NCBI GenBank assembly: GCA_026874595.1
Contig: CM049310.1
Location: forward strand, 89,475,556 to 89,539,555
Direction: 5' to 3'
From: Sipunculus nudus
Lineage: Eukaryota; Annelida; Sipuncula; Golfingiida; Sipunculidae
Length of the DNA stretch: 64,000 nt
Part shown: positions 50,477-63,644 of the stretch, piece by piece
Numbering within the stretch: position 1 is the stretch's first letter
Layout: every line of letters begins with the position of its first letter
The notes under the pieces: generated by a model
What the model was told of the DNA's origin: nothing
The model's input: the letters and a program-made list of their open reading frames with translations, nothing else
Database searches by the model: none
Made by a program: the position numbers and the translations under genes

Positions 50477-51978
50477 AGGAGTCTTATTTATGACAGAAAT
50501 CGTGCAAAACAGTAGAGATATTGTGATCAAATGAGAAAATAGGTCCCGAAAATCCATAATATCCAATTGAGAAAAAAGCAGAATTATACATTTCTGATTT
50601 TGATTGAACGAATTTGCTCTTTATTTTTATATTCATGTGCACGAACAGGCACTGTTATGTAGCCGGGGAACTAGTCTTCGTCCCTATGGGTCATAATCGT
50701 GTTTAAATTTGGGAGAATACATCATTTATGTGGTGTTTTTACATAAAGCAAAGCATAAGCAAAACGTAAACAAAGTGTAAGCAAAGGAATTAGGACTTCA
50801 TAAAAGCGATTTTCGACCGTTTTCTGAAGTTATAATGTATTATTCGACGTGTCAGGAGTCTTATTTATGACAGAAATCGTGCAAAACAGTAGATATATTG
50901 TGGTCAAATGAGAAAATAGGTCCCGAAAATCCATAATATCTGATTAAAAAAAGCAGAATTATACATTTCTGATTTTGATTGAACGAATTTGCTCTTTATT
51001 TTTATATTCATGTGCACGAATAGGCACTGTTATGTAGCCCGGGTACTAGTCTTCGTCCCTACGGGTCAAAATCGTGTTTAAATTCGGGAGAATACATAAT
51101 TTATGTGGTGTTTTTACAATAAGCAAAGCATAAGCAAAACGTAAAAAAGTGTAAGCAAAGGAATAAGAACTTCATAAATGAGATTTTCGACCGTTTATTG
51201 AAGTTATAATCTATTATTCAACTTGTCAGGAGTCTTATTTATGACAGAAATCGTGCAAAACAGTAGAGATATTGAGATCAAATCAGAAAATAGGTCCCGA
51301 AAATCCATAATATCCAATTGAGAAAAATGCAGAATTATACATTTCTGATTTTCATTGAACGAATTTGCCCTTTATTTTTATATTCCTGAGCACGAACAGG
51401 CACTGTTATGTAGCCGGGGAAATAATCTTCGTCCCTATGGGTCAAAATCGTGTTTAAATTTGAGAGAATACATCATTTATGTGGTGTTTTTACAATAAGC
51501 AAAGCATAAGCAAAACGTAAACAAAGTATAAGCAAAGGAATTAGGACTTCATAAATGCGATTTTCGACCGTTTTCTGAAGTTATAATGTATTATTCGACG
51601 TGTCAGGAGTCTTATTTATGACAGAAATCGTGCAAAACACTAGAGATATTGTGATCAAGTGAGAAAATAGGTCCCGAAAATCCATAATATCTCCATAAAA
51701 AAGCAGAATTATACATTTCTGATTTTGATTGAACGAATTTGCTCTTTATTTTTATATTCATGTGCACGAACAGGCACTGTTATGTAGCCGGGTAACTAGT
51801 CTTCGTCCCTATGGGTCATAATCGTGTTTAAATTTGGGAGAATACATCATTTATGTGGTGTTTTTACAATAAGCAAAGCATAAGCAAAACGTAGACAAAG
51901 TGTAAGCAAAGGAATTAGGACTCCATAAATGAGATTTTCGACCGTTTATTGAAGTTATAATGTATTATTCAACTTGTC
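50477..51978 (+). repeat. I-J-D' repeat of the 6-mer, then A/E
   Basis: Monomer starts: I-like 50477, J 50854, D' 51228, A/E 51605. The first three duplicate 48219-49346. J has CATAATTTATG near 51096 and D' has ATATTCCTGAGC near 51382. The A/E copy is 374 bp because its A-run is one shorter, and it keeps the A centre (GGGTAACTAG) before the E tail (CGTAGAC, GACTCC). Confidence 0.84.
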
Positions 51979-54900
51979 AGGAGTCTTATTTATGACAGAA
52001 ATCGTGCAAAACAGTAGAGATATTGTGATCAAATGAGAAAATAGGTCCCGAAAATCCATAATATCCAATTGAGAAAAAAGCAGAATTATACATTTCTGAT
52101 TTTGATTGAACGAATTTGCTCTTTATTTTTATATTCATGTGCACAAACAGGCACTGTTATGTAGCCGGGGAACTAGTCTTCGTCCCTATGGGTCATAATC
52201 GTGTTTAAATTTGAGAGAATACATCATTTATGTGGTGTTTTTACAATGAGCAAAGCATAAGCAAAACGTAAATAAGGTGTAAGCAAAGGAATTAGCACTT
52301 CATAAATGCGATTTTCGACCGTTTTCTGAAGTTATAATGTATTATTCGACGTGTCAGGAGTCTTATTTATGACAGAAATCGTGCAAAACACTAGAGATAT
52401 TGTGATCAAGTGAGAAAATAGGTCCCGAAAATCCATAATATCTCCATAAAAAAAGCAAAATTATACATTTCTGATGTTGATTGAACGAATTTGCTCTTTA
52501 TTTTTATATTCATGTGCACGAACAGGCACTGTTATGTAGCCGGGGAACTAGTCTTCGTCCCTATGGGTCATAATCGTGTTTAAATTTTGGAGAATACATC
52601 ATTTATGTGGTGTTTTTACAATAAGCAAAGCATAAGCAAAACGTAAACAAAGTGTAAGCAAAGGAATTAGGACTTCATAAAATCGATTTTCGACCGTTTT
52701 CTGAAGTTATAATGTATTATTCGACGTGTCAGGAGTCTTATTTATGACAGAAATCGTGCAAAACAGTAGATATATTGTGGTCAAATGAGAAAATAGGTCC
52801 CGAAAATCCATAATATCTGATTAAAAAAAGCAGAATTATACATTTCTGATTTTGATTGAACGAATTTGCTCTTTATTTTTATATTCATGTGCACGAACAG
52901 GCACTGTTATGTAGCCGGGGAACTAGTCTTCGTCCCTATGGGTCATAATCGTGTTTAAATTTGGGAGAATACATCATTTATGTGGTGTTTTTACATAAAG
53001 CAAAGCATAAGCAAAACGTAAACAAAGTGTAAGCAAAGGAATTAGGACTTCATAAAAGCCATTTTCGACCGTTTTCTGAAGTTATAATGTCTTATTCGAC
53101 GTGTCAGGAGTCGTATTTATGACAGAAATCCTGCAAAACACTAGAGATACTGTGATAAAGTGAGAAAATAGGTCCCGAAAATCCATAATATCTCCATAAA
53201 AAAAGCAGAATTATACATTTCTGATTTTGATTGAACGAATTTGCTCTTTATTTTTATATTCATGTGCACGAGCAGGCACTGTTATGTAGCCGGGGAACTA
53301 GTCTTCGTCCCTATGGGTCATAATCGTGTTTAAATTTGGGAGAATACATCATTTATGTGGTATTTTTACAATAAGCAAAGCATAAGCAAAACGTAAACAA
53401 AGTGTAAGCAAAGGAATTAGTACTTCATAAATAAGATTTTCGACCGTTTTTTGAAGTTATAATGTATTATTCAACTTGTCAGGAGTCTTATTTATGACAG
53501 AAATCGTGCAAAACACTAGAGATATTTTGATCAAATGAGAAAATAGGTCCCGAAAATCCATAATATCCAATTGAGAAAAAAGCACAATTTTACATTTCTG
53601 ATTTTGATTGAACGAATTTGCTCTTTATTTTTATATTCATGTGCACGAACAGGCACTGTTATGTAGCCGGGGAACTAGTCTTCGTCCCTATGGGTCATAA
53701 TCGTGTTTAAATTTGGGAGAATACATCATTTATGTGGTGTTTTTACATAAAGCAAAGCATAAGCAAAACGTAAACAAAGTGTAAGCAAAGGAATTAGGAC
53801 TTCATAAAAGCGATTTTCGACCGTTTTCTGAAGTTATAATGTATTATTCGACGTGTCAGGAGTCTTATTTATGACAGAAATCGTGCAAAACAGTAGAGAT
53901 ATTGTGATCAAATGAGAAAATAGGTCCCGAAAATGCAAAATATCCAATTGAGAAAAAAGCACAATTATACATTTCTGATTTTGATTGAACGAATTTGCTC
54001 TTTATTTTTATATTCATGTGCACCAACAGGCACTGTTATGTAGCCGGGGAACTAGTCTTCGTCCCTATGGGTCATAATCGTGTTTAAATTTAGGAGAATA
54101 CATCATTTATGTGGTGTTTTTACATAATGCAAAGCATAAGCAAATCGTAAACAAAGTGTAAACAAAGGAATTAGGACTTCATAAAAGCGATTTTCGACCG
54201 TTTTCTGAAGTTATAATGTATTATTCGACGTGTCAGGAGTCTTATTTATGACAGAAATCGTTCAAAACAGTAGAGATATAGTGGTCAAATGAGAAAATAG
54301 GTCCCGAAAATCCATAATATCTCCATAAAAAAGCAAGCAGAATTATACATTTCTGATTTTGATTGAACGAATTTGCTCTTTATTTTTATATTCATGTGCA
54401 CGAACAGGCACTGTTATGTAGCCGGGTAACTAGTCTTCGTCCCTATGGGTCATAATCGTGTTTAAATTTGGGAGAATACATCATTTATGTGGTGTTTTTA
54501 CATAAAGCAAAGCATAAGCAAAACGTAAACAAAGTGTAAGCAAAGGAATTAGGACTTCATAAAAGCGATTTTCGACCGTTTTCTGAAGTTATAATGTATT
54601 ATTCAACTTGGTAGGAGTCTTATTTATGACAGAAATCGTGCAAAACACTAGAGATATTATGATCAAGTGAGAAAATAGGTCCCGAAAATCCATAATATCT
54701 CATTTAAAAAAAAGTGAGAATGATACATTCCTGATTTTGATTGAACGAATTTGCTCTTTATTTTTATATTCATGTGCACGAATAGGCACTGTTATGTAGC
54801 CGGGGAACTAGCCTTCGTCCCTATGGGTCATAATCGTGTTTAAATTTGAGAGAATACATCATTTATGTGGTGTTTTTACAATGAGCAAAGCATAAGCAAA

Positions 54901-54990
54901 ACGTAAACAAAGTGTAAGCAAAGGAATTAGGACTTCATAAATGCGATTTTCGACCGTTTTCTGAAGTTATAATGTATTATTCGACGTGTC
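51979..54990 (+). repeat. 8-mer F''-G-J/I-M-N-N'-O/A-B/F (unit 1 of an unequal pair)
   Basis: Monomer starts: F'' 51979, G 52356, J/I 52731, M 53106, N 53481, N' 53858, O/A 54235, B/F 54613. F'' has GCACAAACAGG, AAATAAGGTG and TTAGCAC. G has TTTTGGAG near 52583. M is the most distinctive monomer: GAGTCGTATTTATG, AAATCCTGC, GATACTGTGATAAAG, and a B-type tail. J/I before it ends AAAGCCATTTTC and ATGTCTTATTC. N' has AATGCAAAATATC, ATAATGCAAAGC and CAAATCGTAAAC. O/A has AAAAAAGCAAGCAG, a four-base duplication. The pattern repeats from 56118. Confidence 0.85.
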
Positions 54991-56494
54991 AGGAGTCTTA
55001 TTTATGACAGAAATCGTGCAAAACACTAGAGATATTGTGATCAAGTGAGAAAATAGGTCCCGAAAATCCATAATATCTCCATAAAAAAAGCAAAATTATA
55101 CATTTCTGATGTTGATTGAACGAATTTGCTCTTTATTTTTATATTCATGTGCACGAACAGGCACTGTTATGTAGCCGGGTAACTAGTCTTCGTCCCTATG
55201 GGTCATAATCGTGTTTAAATTTGGGAGAATACATCATTTATGTGGTGTTTTTACAATAAGCAAAGCATAAGCAAAACGTAGACAAAGTGTAAGCAAAGGA
55301 ATTAGGACTCCATAAATGAGATTTTCGACCGTTTATTGAAGTTATAATGTATTATTCAACTTGTCAGGAGTCTTATTTATGACAGAAATCGTGCAAAACA
55401 GTAGAGATATTGTGATCAAATGAGAAAATAGGTCCCGAAAATCCATAATATCCAATTGAGAAAAAAGCAGAATTATACATTTCTGATTTTGATTGAACGA
55501 ATTTGCTCTTTATTTTTATATTCATGTGCACAAACAGGCACTGTTATGTAGCCGGGGAACTAGTCTTCGTTCCTATGGGTCATAATCGTGTTTAAATTTG
55601 AGAGAATACATCATTTATGTGGTGTTTTTACAATGAGCAAAGCATAAGCAAAACGTAAATAAGGTGTAAGCAAAGGAATTAGCACTTCATAAATGCGATT
55701 TTCGACCGTTTTCTGAAGTTATAATGTATTATTCGACGTGTCAGGAGTCTTATTTATGACAGAAATCGTGCAAAACACTAGAGATATTGTGATCAAGTGA
55801 GAAAATAGGTCCCGAAAATCCATAATATCTCCATAAAAAAAGCAAAATTATACATTTCTGATGTTGATTGAACGAATTTGCTCTTTATTTTTATATTCAT
55901 GTGCACGAACAGGCACTGTTATGTAGCCGGGTAACTAGTCTTCGTCCCTATGGGTCATAATCGTGTTTAAATTTGGGAGAATACATCATTTATGTGGTGT
56001 TTTTACAATAAGCAAAGCATAAGCAAAACGTAGACAAAGTGTAAGCAAAGGAATTAGGACTCCATAAATGAGATTTTCGACCGTTTATTGAAGTTATAAT
56101 GTATTATTCAACTTGTCAGGAGTCTTATTTATGACAGAAATCGTGCAAAACAGTAGAGATATTGTGATCAAATGAGAAAATAGGTCCCGAAAATCCATAA
56201 TATCCAATTGAGAAAAAAGCAGAATTATACATTTCTGATTTTGATTGAACGAATTTGCTCTTTATTTTTATATTCATGTGCACAAACAGGCACTGTTATG
56301 TAGCCGGGGAACTAGTCTTCGTTCCTATGGGTCATAATCGTGTTTAAATTTGAGAGAATACATCATTTATGTGGTGTTTTTACAATGAGCAAAGCATAAG
56401 CAAAACGTAAATAAGGTGTAAGCAAAGGAATTAGCACTTCATAAATGCGATTTTCGACCGTTTTCTGAAGTTATAATGTATTATTCGACGTGTC
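54991..56494 (+). repeat. Tandem dimer duplication G/E-F'' (2 x 752 bp)
   Basis: Monomer starts: G/E 54991, F'' 55366, G/E 55743, F'' 56118. The two 752-bp units look nearly identical and share GTTCCTATGG (near 55569 and 56321), GCACAAACAGG and AAATAAGGTG. The hybrid has the G box (GCAAAATTATAC, TGATGTTG), an A-like centre and the E tail, and is followed by an F-like monomer as expected for E. The second F'' is also the first monomer of the unit that follows. Confidence 0.87.
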
Positions 56495-58752
56495 AGGAGT
56501 CTTATTTATGACAGAAATCGTGCAAAACACTAGAGATATTGTGATCAAGTGAGAAAATAGGTCCCGAAAATCCATAATATCTCCATAAAAAAAGCAAAAT
56601 TATACATTTCTGATGTTGATTGAACGAATTTGCTCTTTATTTTTATATTCATGTGCACGAACAGGCACTGTTATGTAGCCGGGGAACTAGTCTTCGTCCC
56701 TATGGGTCATAATCGTGTTTAAATTTTGGAGAATACATCATTTATGTGGTGTTTTTACAATAAGCAAAGCATAAGCAAAACGTAAACAAAGTGTAAGCAA
56801 AGGAATTAGGACTTCATAAAATCGATTTTCGACCGTTTTCTGAAGTTATAATGTATTATTCGACGTGTCAGGAGTCTTATTTATGACAGAAATCGTGCAA
56901 AACAGTAGATATATTGTGGTCAAATGAGAAAATAGGTCCCGAAAATCCATAATATCTGATTAAAAAAAGCAGAATTATACATTTCTGATTTTGATTGAAC
57001 GAATTTGCTCTTTATTTTTATATTCATGTGCACGAACAGGCACTGTTATGTAGCCGGGGAACTAGTCGTCGTCCCTATGGGTCATAATCGTGTTTAAATT
57101 TGGGAGAATACATCATTTATGTGGTGTTTTTACATAAAGCAAAGCATAAGCAAAACGTAAACAAAGTGTAAGCAAAGGAATTAGGACTTCATAAAAGCCA
57201 TTTTCGACCGTTTTCTGAAGTTATAATGTCTTATTCGACGTGTCAGGAGTCGTATTTATGACAGAAATCCTGCAAAACACTAGAGATACTGTGATAAAGT
57301 GAGAAAATAGGTCCCGAAAATCCATAATATCTCCATAAAAAAAGCAGAATTATACATTTCTGATTTTGATTGAACGAATTTGCTCTTTATTTTTATATTC
57401 ATGTGCACGAACAGGCACTGTTATGTAGCCGGGGAACTAGTCTTCGTCCCTATGGGTCATAATCGTGTTTAAATTTGGGAGAATACATCATTTATGTGGT
57501 ATTTTTACAATAAGCAAAGCATAAGCAAAACGTAAACAAAGTGTAAGCAAAGGAATTAGTACTTCATAAATAAGATTTTCGACCGTTTTTTGAAGTTATA
57601 ATGTATTATTCAACTTGTCAGGAGTCTTATTTATGACAGAAATCGTGCAAAACAGTAGAGATATTGTGATCAAATGAGAAAATAGGTCCCGAAAATCCAT
57701 AATATCCAATTGAGAAAAAAGCACAATTATACATTTCTGATTTTGATTGAACGAATTTGCTCTTTATTTTTATATTCATGTGCACGAACAGGCACTGTTA
57801 TGTAGCCGGGGAACTAGTCTTCGTCCCTATGTGTCATAATCGTGTTTAAATTTAGGAGAATACATCATTTATGTGGTGTTTTTACATAATGCAAAGCATA
57901 AGCAAATCGTAAACAAAGTGTAAACAAAGGAATTAGGACTTCATAAAAGCGATTTTCGACCGTTTTCTGAAGTTATAATGTATTATTCGACGTGTCAGGA
58001 GTCTTATTTATGACAGAAATCGTTCAAAACAGTAGAGATATTGTGGTCAAATGAGAAAATAGGTCCCGAAAATCCATAATATCTCCATAAAAAAGCAAGC
58101 AGAATTATACATTTCTGATTTTGATTGAACGAATTTGCTCTTTATTTTTATATTCATGTGCACGAACAGGCACTGTTATGTAGCCGGGTAACTAGTCTTC
58201 GTCCCTATGGGTCATAATCGTGTTTAAATTTGGGAGAATACATCATTTATGTGGTGTTTTTACATAAAGCAAAGCATAAGCAAAACGTAAACAAAGTGTA
58301 AGCAAAGGAATTAGGACTTCATAAAAGCGATTTTCGACCGTTTTCTGAAGTTATAATGTATTATTCAACTTGGTAGGAGTCTTATTTATGACTGAAATCG
58401 TGCAAAACACTAGAGATATTATGATCAAGTGAGAAAATAGGTCCCGAAAATCCATAATATCTCATTTAAAAAAAAGTGAGAATGATACATTTCTGATTTT
58501 GATTGAACGAATTTGCTCTTTATTTTTATATTCATGTGCACGAATAGGCACTGTTATGTAGCCGGGGAACTAGCCTTCGTCCCTATGGGTCATAATCGTG
58601 TTTAAATTTGAGAGAATACATCATTTATGTGGTGTTTTTACAATGAGCAAAGCATAAGCAAAACGTAAACAAAGTGTAAGCAAAGGAATTAGGACTTCAT
58701 AAATGCGATTTTCGACCGTTTTCTGAAGTTATAATGTATTATTCGACGTGTC
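56118..58752 (+). repeat. 7-mer F''-G-J/I-M-N/N'-O/A-B/F (unit 2, one monomer shorter)
   Basis: Monomer starts: F'' 56118, G 56495, J/I 56870, M 57245, N/N' 57620, O/A 57997, B/F 58375. The first five starts are 4139 bp after their partners in the unit at 51979. Where unit 1 has N then N', unit 2 has one monomer with the N start and the N' tail (ATAATGCAAAGC, CAAATCGTAAAC near 57904). Unit 2 is 2635 bp against 3012 bp, exactly 377 bp less. Private changes include AGTCGTCGTCC near 57065 and GACTGAAATC near 58390. Confidence 0.87.
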
Positions 58753-60256
58753 AGGAGTCTTATTTATGACAGAAATCGTGCAAAACACTAGAGATATTGT
58801 GATCAAGTGAGAAAATAGGTCCCGAAAATCCATAATATCTCCATAAAAAAAGCAAAATTATACATTTCTGATGTTGATTGAACGAATTTGCTCTTTATTT
58901 TTATATTCATGTGCACGAACAGGCACTGTTATGTAGCCGGGGAACTAGTCTTCGTCCCTATGGGTCATAATCGTGTTTAAATTTGGGAGAATACATCATT
59001 TATGTGGTGTTTTTACAATAAGCAAAGCATAAGCAAAACGTAAACAAAGTGTAAGCAAAGGAATTAGGACTTCATAAATGCGATTTTCGACCGTTTTCTG
59101 AAGTTATAATGTATTATTCGACGTGTCTGGAGTCTTATTTATGACAGAAATCGTGCAAAACAGTAGAGATATTGTGATCAAATGAGAAAATAGGTCCCGA
59201 AAATCCATAATATCCAATTGAGAAAAAAGCAGAATTATACATTTCTGATTTTGATTGAACGAATTTGCTCTTTATTTTTATATTCATGTGCACCAACAGG
59301 CACTGTTATGTAGCCGGGGAACTAGTCTTCGTCCCTATGGGTCATAATCGTGTTTAAATTTGGGAGAATACATCATTTATGTGGTGTTTTTACATAAAGC
59401 AAAGCATAAGCAAAACGTAAACAAAGTGTAAGCAAAGGAATTAGGACTTCATAAAAGCGATTTTCGACCGTTTTATGAAGTTATAATGTATTATTCGACG
59501 TGTCAGGAGTCTTATTTATGACAGAAATCGTGCAAAACACTAGAGATATTGTGATCAAGTGAGAAAATAGGTCCCGAAAATCCATAATATCTCCATAAAA
59601 AAAGCAAAATTATACATTTCTGATGTTGATTGAACGAATTTGCTCTTTATTTTTATATTCATGTGCACGAACAGGCACTGTTATGTAGCCGGGGAACTAG
59701 TCTTCGTCCCTATGGGTCATAATCGTGTTTAAATTTGGGAGAATACATCATTTATGTGGTGTTTTTACAATAAGCAAAGCATAAGCAAAACGTAAACAAA
59801 GTGTAAGCAAAGGAATTAGGACTTCATAAATGCGATTTTCGACCGTTTTCTGAAGTTATAATGTATTATTCGACGTGTCTGGAGTCTTATTTATGACAGA
59901 AATCGTGCAAAACAGTAGAGATATTGTGATCAAATGAGAAAATAGGTCCCGAAAATCCATAATATCCAATTGAGAAAAAAGCAGAATTATACATTTCTGA
60001 TTTTGATTGAACGAATTTGCTCTTTATTTTTATATTCATGTGCACCAACAGGCACTGTTATGTAGCCGGGGAACCAGTCTTCGTCCCTATGGGTCATAAT
60101 CGTGTTTAAATTTGGGAGAATACATCATTTATGTGGTGTTTTTACATAAAGCAAAGCATAAGCAAAACGTAAACAAAGTGTAAGCAAAGGAATTAGGACT
60201 TCATAAAATCGATTTTCGACCGTTTTCTGAAGTTATAATGTATTATTCGACGTGTC
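58753..60256 (+). repeat. Tandem dimer duplication G-H (2 x 752 bp)
   Basis: Monomer starts: G 58753, H 59128, G 59505, H 59880. Both H copies begin TGGAGTC instead of AGGAGTC (59128 and 59880), a private change that dates the duplication after that mutation. The H copies then differ: the first has AAAAGCGATTTT and TTTTATGAAG near 59473, the second AAAATCGATTTT and GGGGAACCAG near 60068. Confidence 0.87.
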
Positions 60257-62515
60257 AGGAGTCTTATTTATGACAGAAATCGTGCAAAACAGTAGAGATA
60301 TTGTGATCAAATGAGAAAATAGGTCCCGAAAATGCATAATATCCAATTGAGAAAAAAGCACAATTATACATTTCTGATTTTGATTGAACGAATTTGCTCT
60401 TTATTTTTATATTCATGTGCACGAACAGGCACTGTTATGTAGCCGGGGAACTAGTCTTCGTCCCTATGGGTCATAATCGTGTTTAAATTTGGGAGAATAC
60501 ATCATTTATGTGGTGTTTTTACATAAAGCAAAGCATAAGCAAAACGTAAACAAAGTGTAAGCAAAGGAATTAGGACTTCATAAAAGCGATTTTCGACCGT
60601 TTTCTGAAGTTATAATGTATTATTCGACGTGTCAGGAGTCTTATTTATGACAGAAATCGTGCAAAACAGTAGATATATTGTGGTCAAATGAGAAAATAGG
60701 TCCCGAAAATCCATAATATCTGATTAAAAAAAGCAGAATTATACATTTCTGATTTTGATTGAACGAATTTGCTCTTTATTTTTATATTCATGTGCACGAA
60801 CAGGCACTGTTATGTAGCTGGGGAACTAGTCTTCGTCCCTATGGGTCATAATGGTGTTTAAATTTGGGAGAATACATCATTTATGTGGTGTTTTTACAAT
60901 AAGCAAAGCATAAGCAAAACGTAAACAAAGTGTAAGCAAAGGAATTAGGACTTCATAAATGCGATTTTCGACCGTTTTCTGAAGTTATAATGTATTATTC
61001 GACGTGTCAGGAGTCTTATTTATGACAGAAATCGTGCAAAACAGTAGAGATATTGAGATCAAATCAGAAAATAGGTCCCGAAAATCCATAATATCCAATT
61101 GAGAAAAATGCAGAATTATACATTTCTGATTTTCATTGAACGAATTTGCCCTTTATTTTTATATTCATGAGCACGAACAGGCACTGTTATGTAGCCGGGG
61201 AAATAATCTTCGTCCCTATGGGTCAAAATCGTGTTTAAATTTGAGAGAATACATCATTTATGTGGTGTTTTTACAATAAGCAAAGCATAAGCAAAACGTA
61301 AACAAAGTGTAAGCAAAGGAATTAGGACTTCATAAATGCGATTTTCGACCGTTTTCTGAAGTTATAATGTATTATTCGACGTGTCAGGAGTCTTATTTAT
61401 GACAGAAATCGTGCAAAACACTAGAGATATTGTGATCAAGTGAGAAAATAGGTCCCGAAAATCCATAATATCTCCATAAAAAAAGCAGAATTATACATTT
61501 CTGATTTTGATTGAACGAATTTGCTCTTTATTTTTATATTCATGTGCACGAACAGGCACTGTTATGTAGCCGGGTAACTAGTCTTCGTCCCTATGGGTCA
61601 TAATCGTGTTTAAATTTGGGAGAATACATCATTTATGTGGTGTTTTTACATAAAGCAAAGCATAAGCAAAACGTAAACAAAGTGTAAGCAAAGGAATTAG
61701 GACTTCATAAAAGCGATTTTCGACCGTTTTATGAAGTTATAATGTATTATTCAACTTGGTAGGAGTCTTATTTATGACAGAAATCGTGCAAAACACTAGA
61801 GATATTATGATCAAGTGAGAAAATAGGTCCCGAAAATCCATAATATCTCATTTAAAAAAAAGTGAGAATGATACATTTCTGATTTTGATTGAACGAATTT
61901 GCTCTTTATTTTTATATTCGTGTGCACGAATAGGCACTGTTATGTAGCCGGGGAACTAGCCTTCGTCCCTATGGGTCATAATCGTGTTTAAATTTGGGAG
62001 AATACATCATTTATGTGGTATTTTTACAATAAGCAAAGCATAAGCAAAACGTAAACAAAGTGTAAGCAAAGGAATTAGTACTTCATAAATAAGATTTTCG
62101 ACCGTTTTTTGAAGTTATAATGTATTATTCAACTTGTCAGGAGTCTTATTTATGACAGAAATCGTGCAAAACAGTAGAGATATTGTGATCAAATGAGAAA
62201 ATAGGTCCCGAAAATCCATAATATCCAATTGAGAAAAAAGCAGAATTATACATTTCTGATTTTGATTGAACGAATTTGCTCTTTATTTTTATATTCATGT
62301 GCACGAACAGGCACTGTTATGTAGCCCGGGTACTAGTCTTCGTCCCTACGGGTCAAAATCGTGTTTAAATTTAGGAGAATACATCAATTATGTGGTGTTT
62401 TTACAATAAGCAAAGCATAAGCAAAACGTAGACAAAGTGTAAGCAAAGGAATTAGGACTCCATAAATGAGATTTTCGACCGTTTATTGAAGTTATAATGT
62501 ATTATTCAACTTGTC
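60257..62515 (+). repeat. Block I-J/C-D'-A-B-E
   Basis: Monomer starts: I 60257, J/C 60634, D' 61009, A 61386, B 61761, E 62139. J/C has the J start and box, then the C centre (AGCTGGGG) and C tail, and is followed by D' as C is normally followed by D. A has TTTTATGAAG near 61727, a change also present in H at 59128. B has ATATTCGTGTGC near 61914. I has AATGCATAATATC near 60333. Confidence 0.86.
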
Positions 62516-63644
62516 AGGAGTCTTATTTATGACAGAAATCGTGCAAAACAGTAGAGATATTGTGATCAAATGAGAAAATAGGTCCCGAAAATCCATAATA
62601 TCCAATTGAGATAAAAGCAGAATTATACATTTCTGATTTTGATTGAACGAATTTGCTCTTTATTTTTATATTCATGTGCACGAACAGGCACTGTTATGTA
62701 GCCAGGGAACTAGTCTTCGTCCCTATGGGTCATAATCGTGTTTAAATTTGAGAGAATACATCATTTATGTGGTGTTTTTACAATGAGCAAAGCATAAGCA
62801 AAACGTAAACAAAGTGTAAGCAAAGGAATTAGGACTTCATAAATGCGATTTTCGACCGTTTTCTGAAGTTATAATGTATTATTCGACGTGTCAGGAGTCT
62901 TATTTATGACAGAAATCGTGCAAAACACTAGAGATATTGTGATCAAATGAGAAAATAGGTCCCGAAAATCCATAATATCCAATTGAGATAAAAGCAGAAT
63001 TATACATTTCTGATTTTGATTGAACGAATTTGCTCTTTATTTTTATATTCATGTGCACGAACAGGCACTGTTATGTAGCCGGGGAACTAGTCTTCGTCCC
63101 TATGGGTCATAATCGTGTTTAAATTTGAGAGAATACATCATTTATGTGGTGTTTTTACAATGAGCAAAGCATAAGCAAAACGTAAACAAAGTGTAAGCAA
63201 AGGAATTAGGACTTCATAAATGCGATTTTCGACCGTTTTCTGAAGTTATAATGTATTATTCGACGTGTCAGGAGTCTTATTTATGACAGAAATCGTGCAA
63301 AACACTAGAGATATTGTGATCAAGTGAGAAAATAGGTCCCGAAAATCCATAATATCTCCATAAAAAAAGCAGAATTATACATTTCTGATGTTGATTGAAC
63401 GAATTTGCTCTTTATTTTTATATTCATGTGCACGAACAGGCACTGTTATGTAGCCGGGTAACTAGTCTTCGTCCCTATGGGTCATAATCGTGTTTAAATT
63501 TGGGAGAATACATCATTTATGTGGTGTTTTTACAATAAGCAAAGCATAAGCAAAACGTAAACAAAGTGTAAGCAAAGGAATTAGGACTTCATAAATGCGA
63601 TTTTCGACCGTTTCCTGAAGTTATAATGTATTATTCAACTTGGT
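62516..63644 (+). repeat. Block F'-A/F'-A/G
   Basis: Monomer starts: F' 62516, A/F' 62893, A/G 63270. F' (GAGATAAAAGCAG) is nearly duplicated: the second copy has the A start (CACTAGAG) and switches to F' before GATCAAATGAG. F' has GTAGCCAGGG near 62699. A/G resembles the monomer at 45208, with TGATGTTG and an A box, and has a private TTTCCTGAAG near 63611. Confidence 0.85.
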
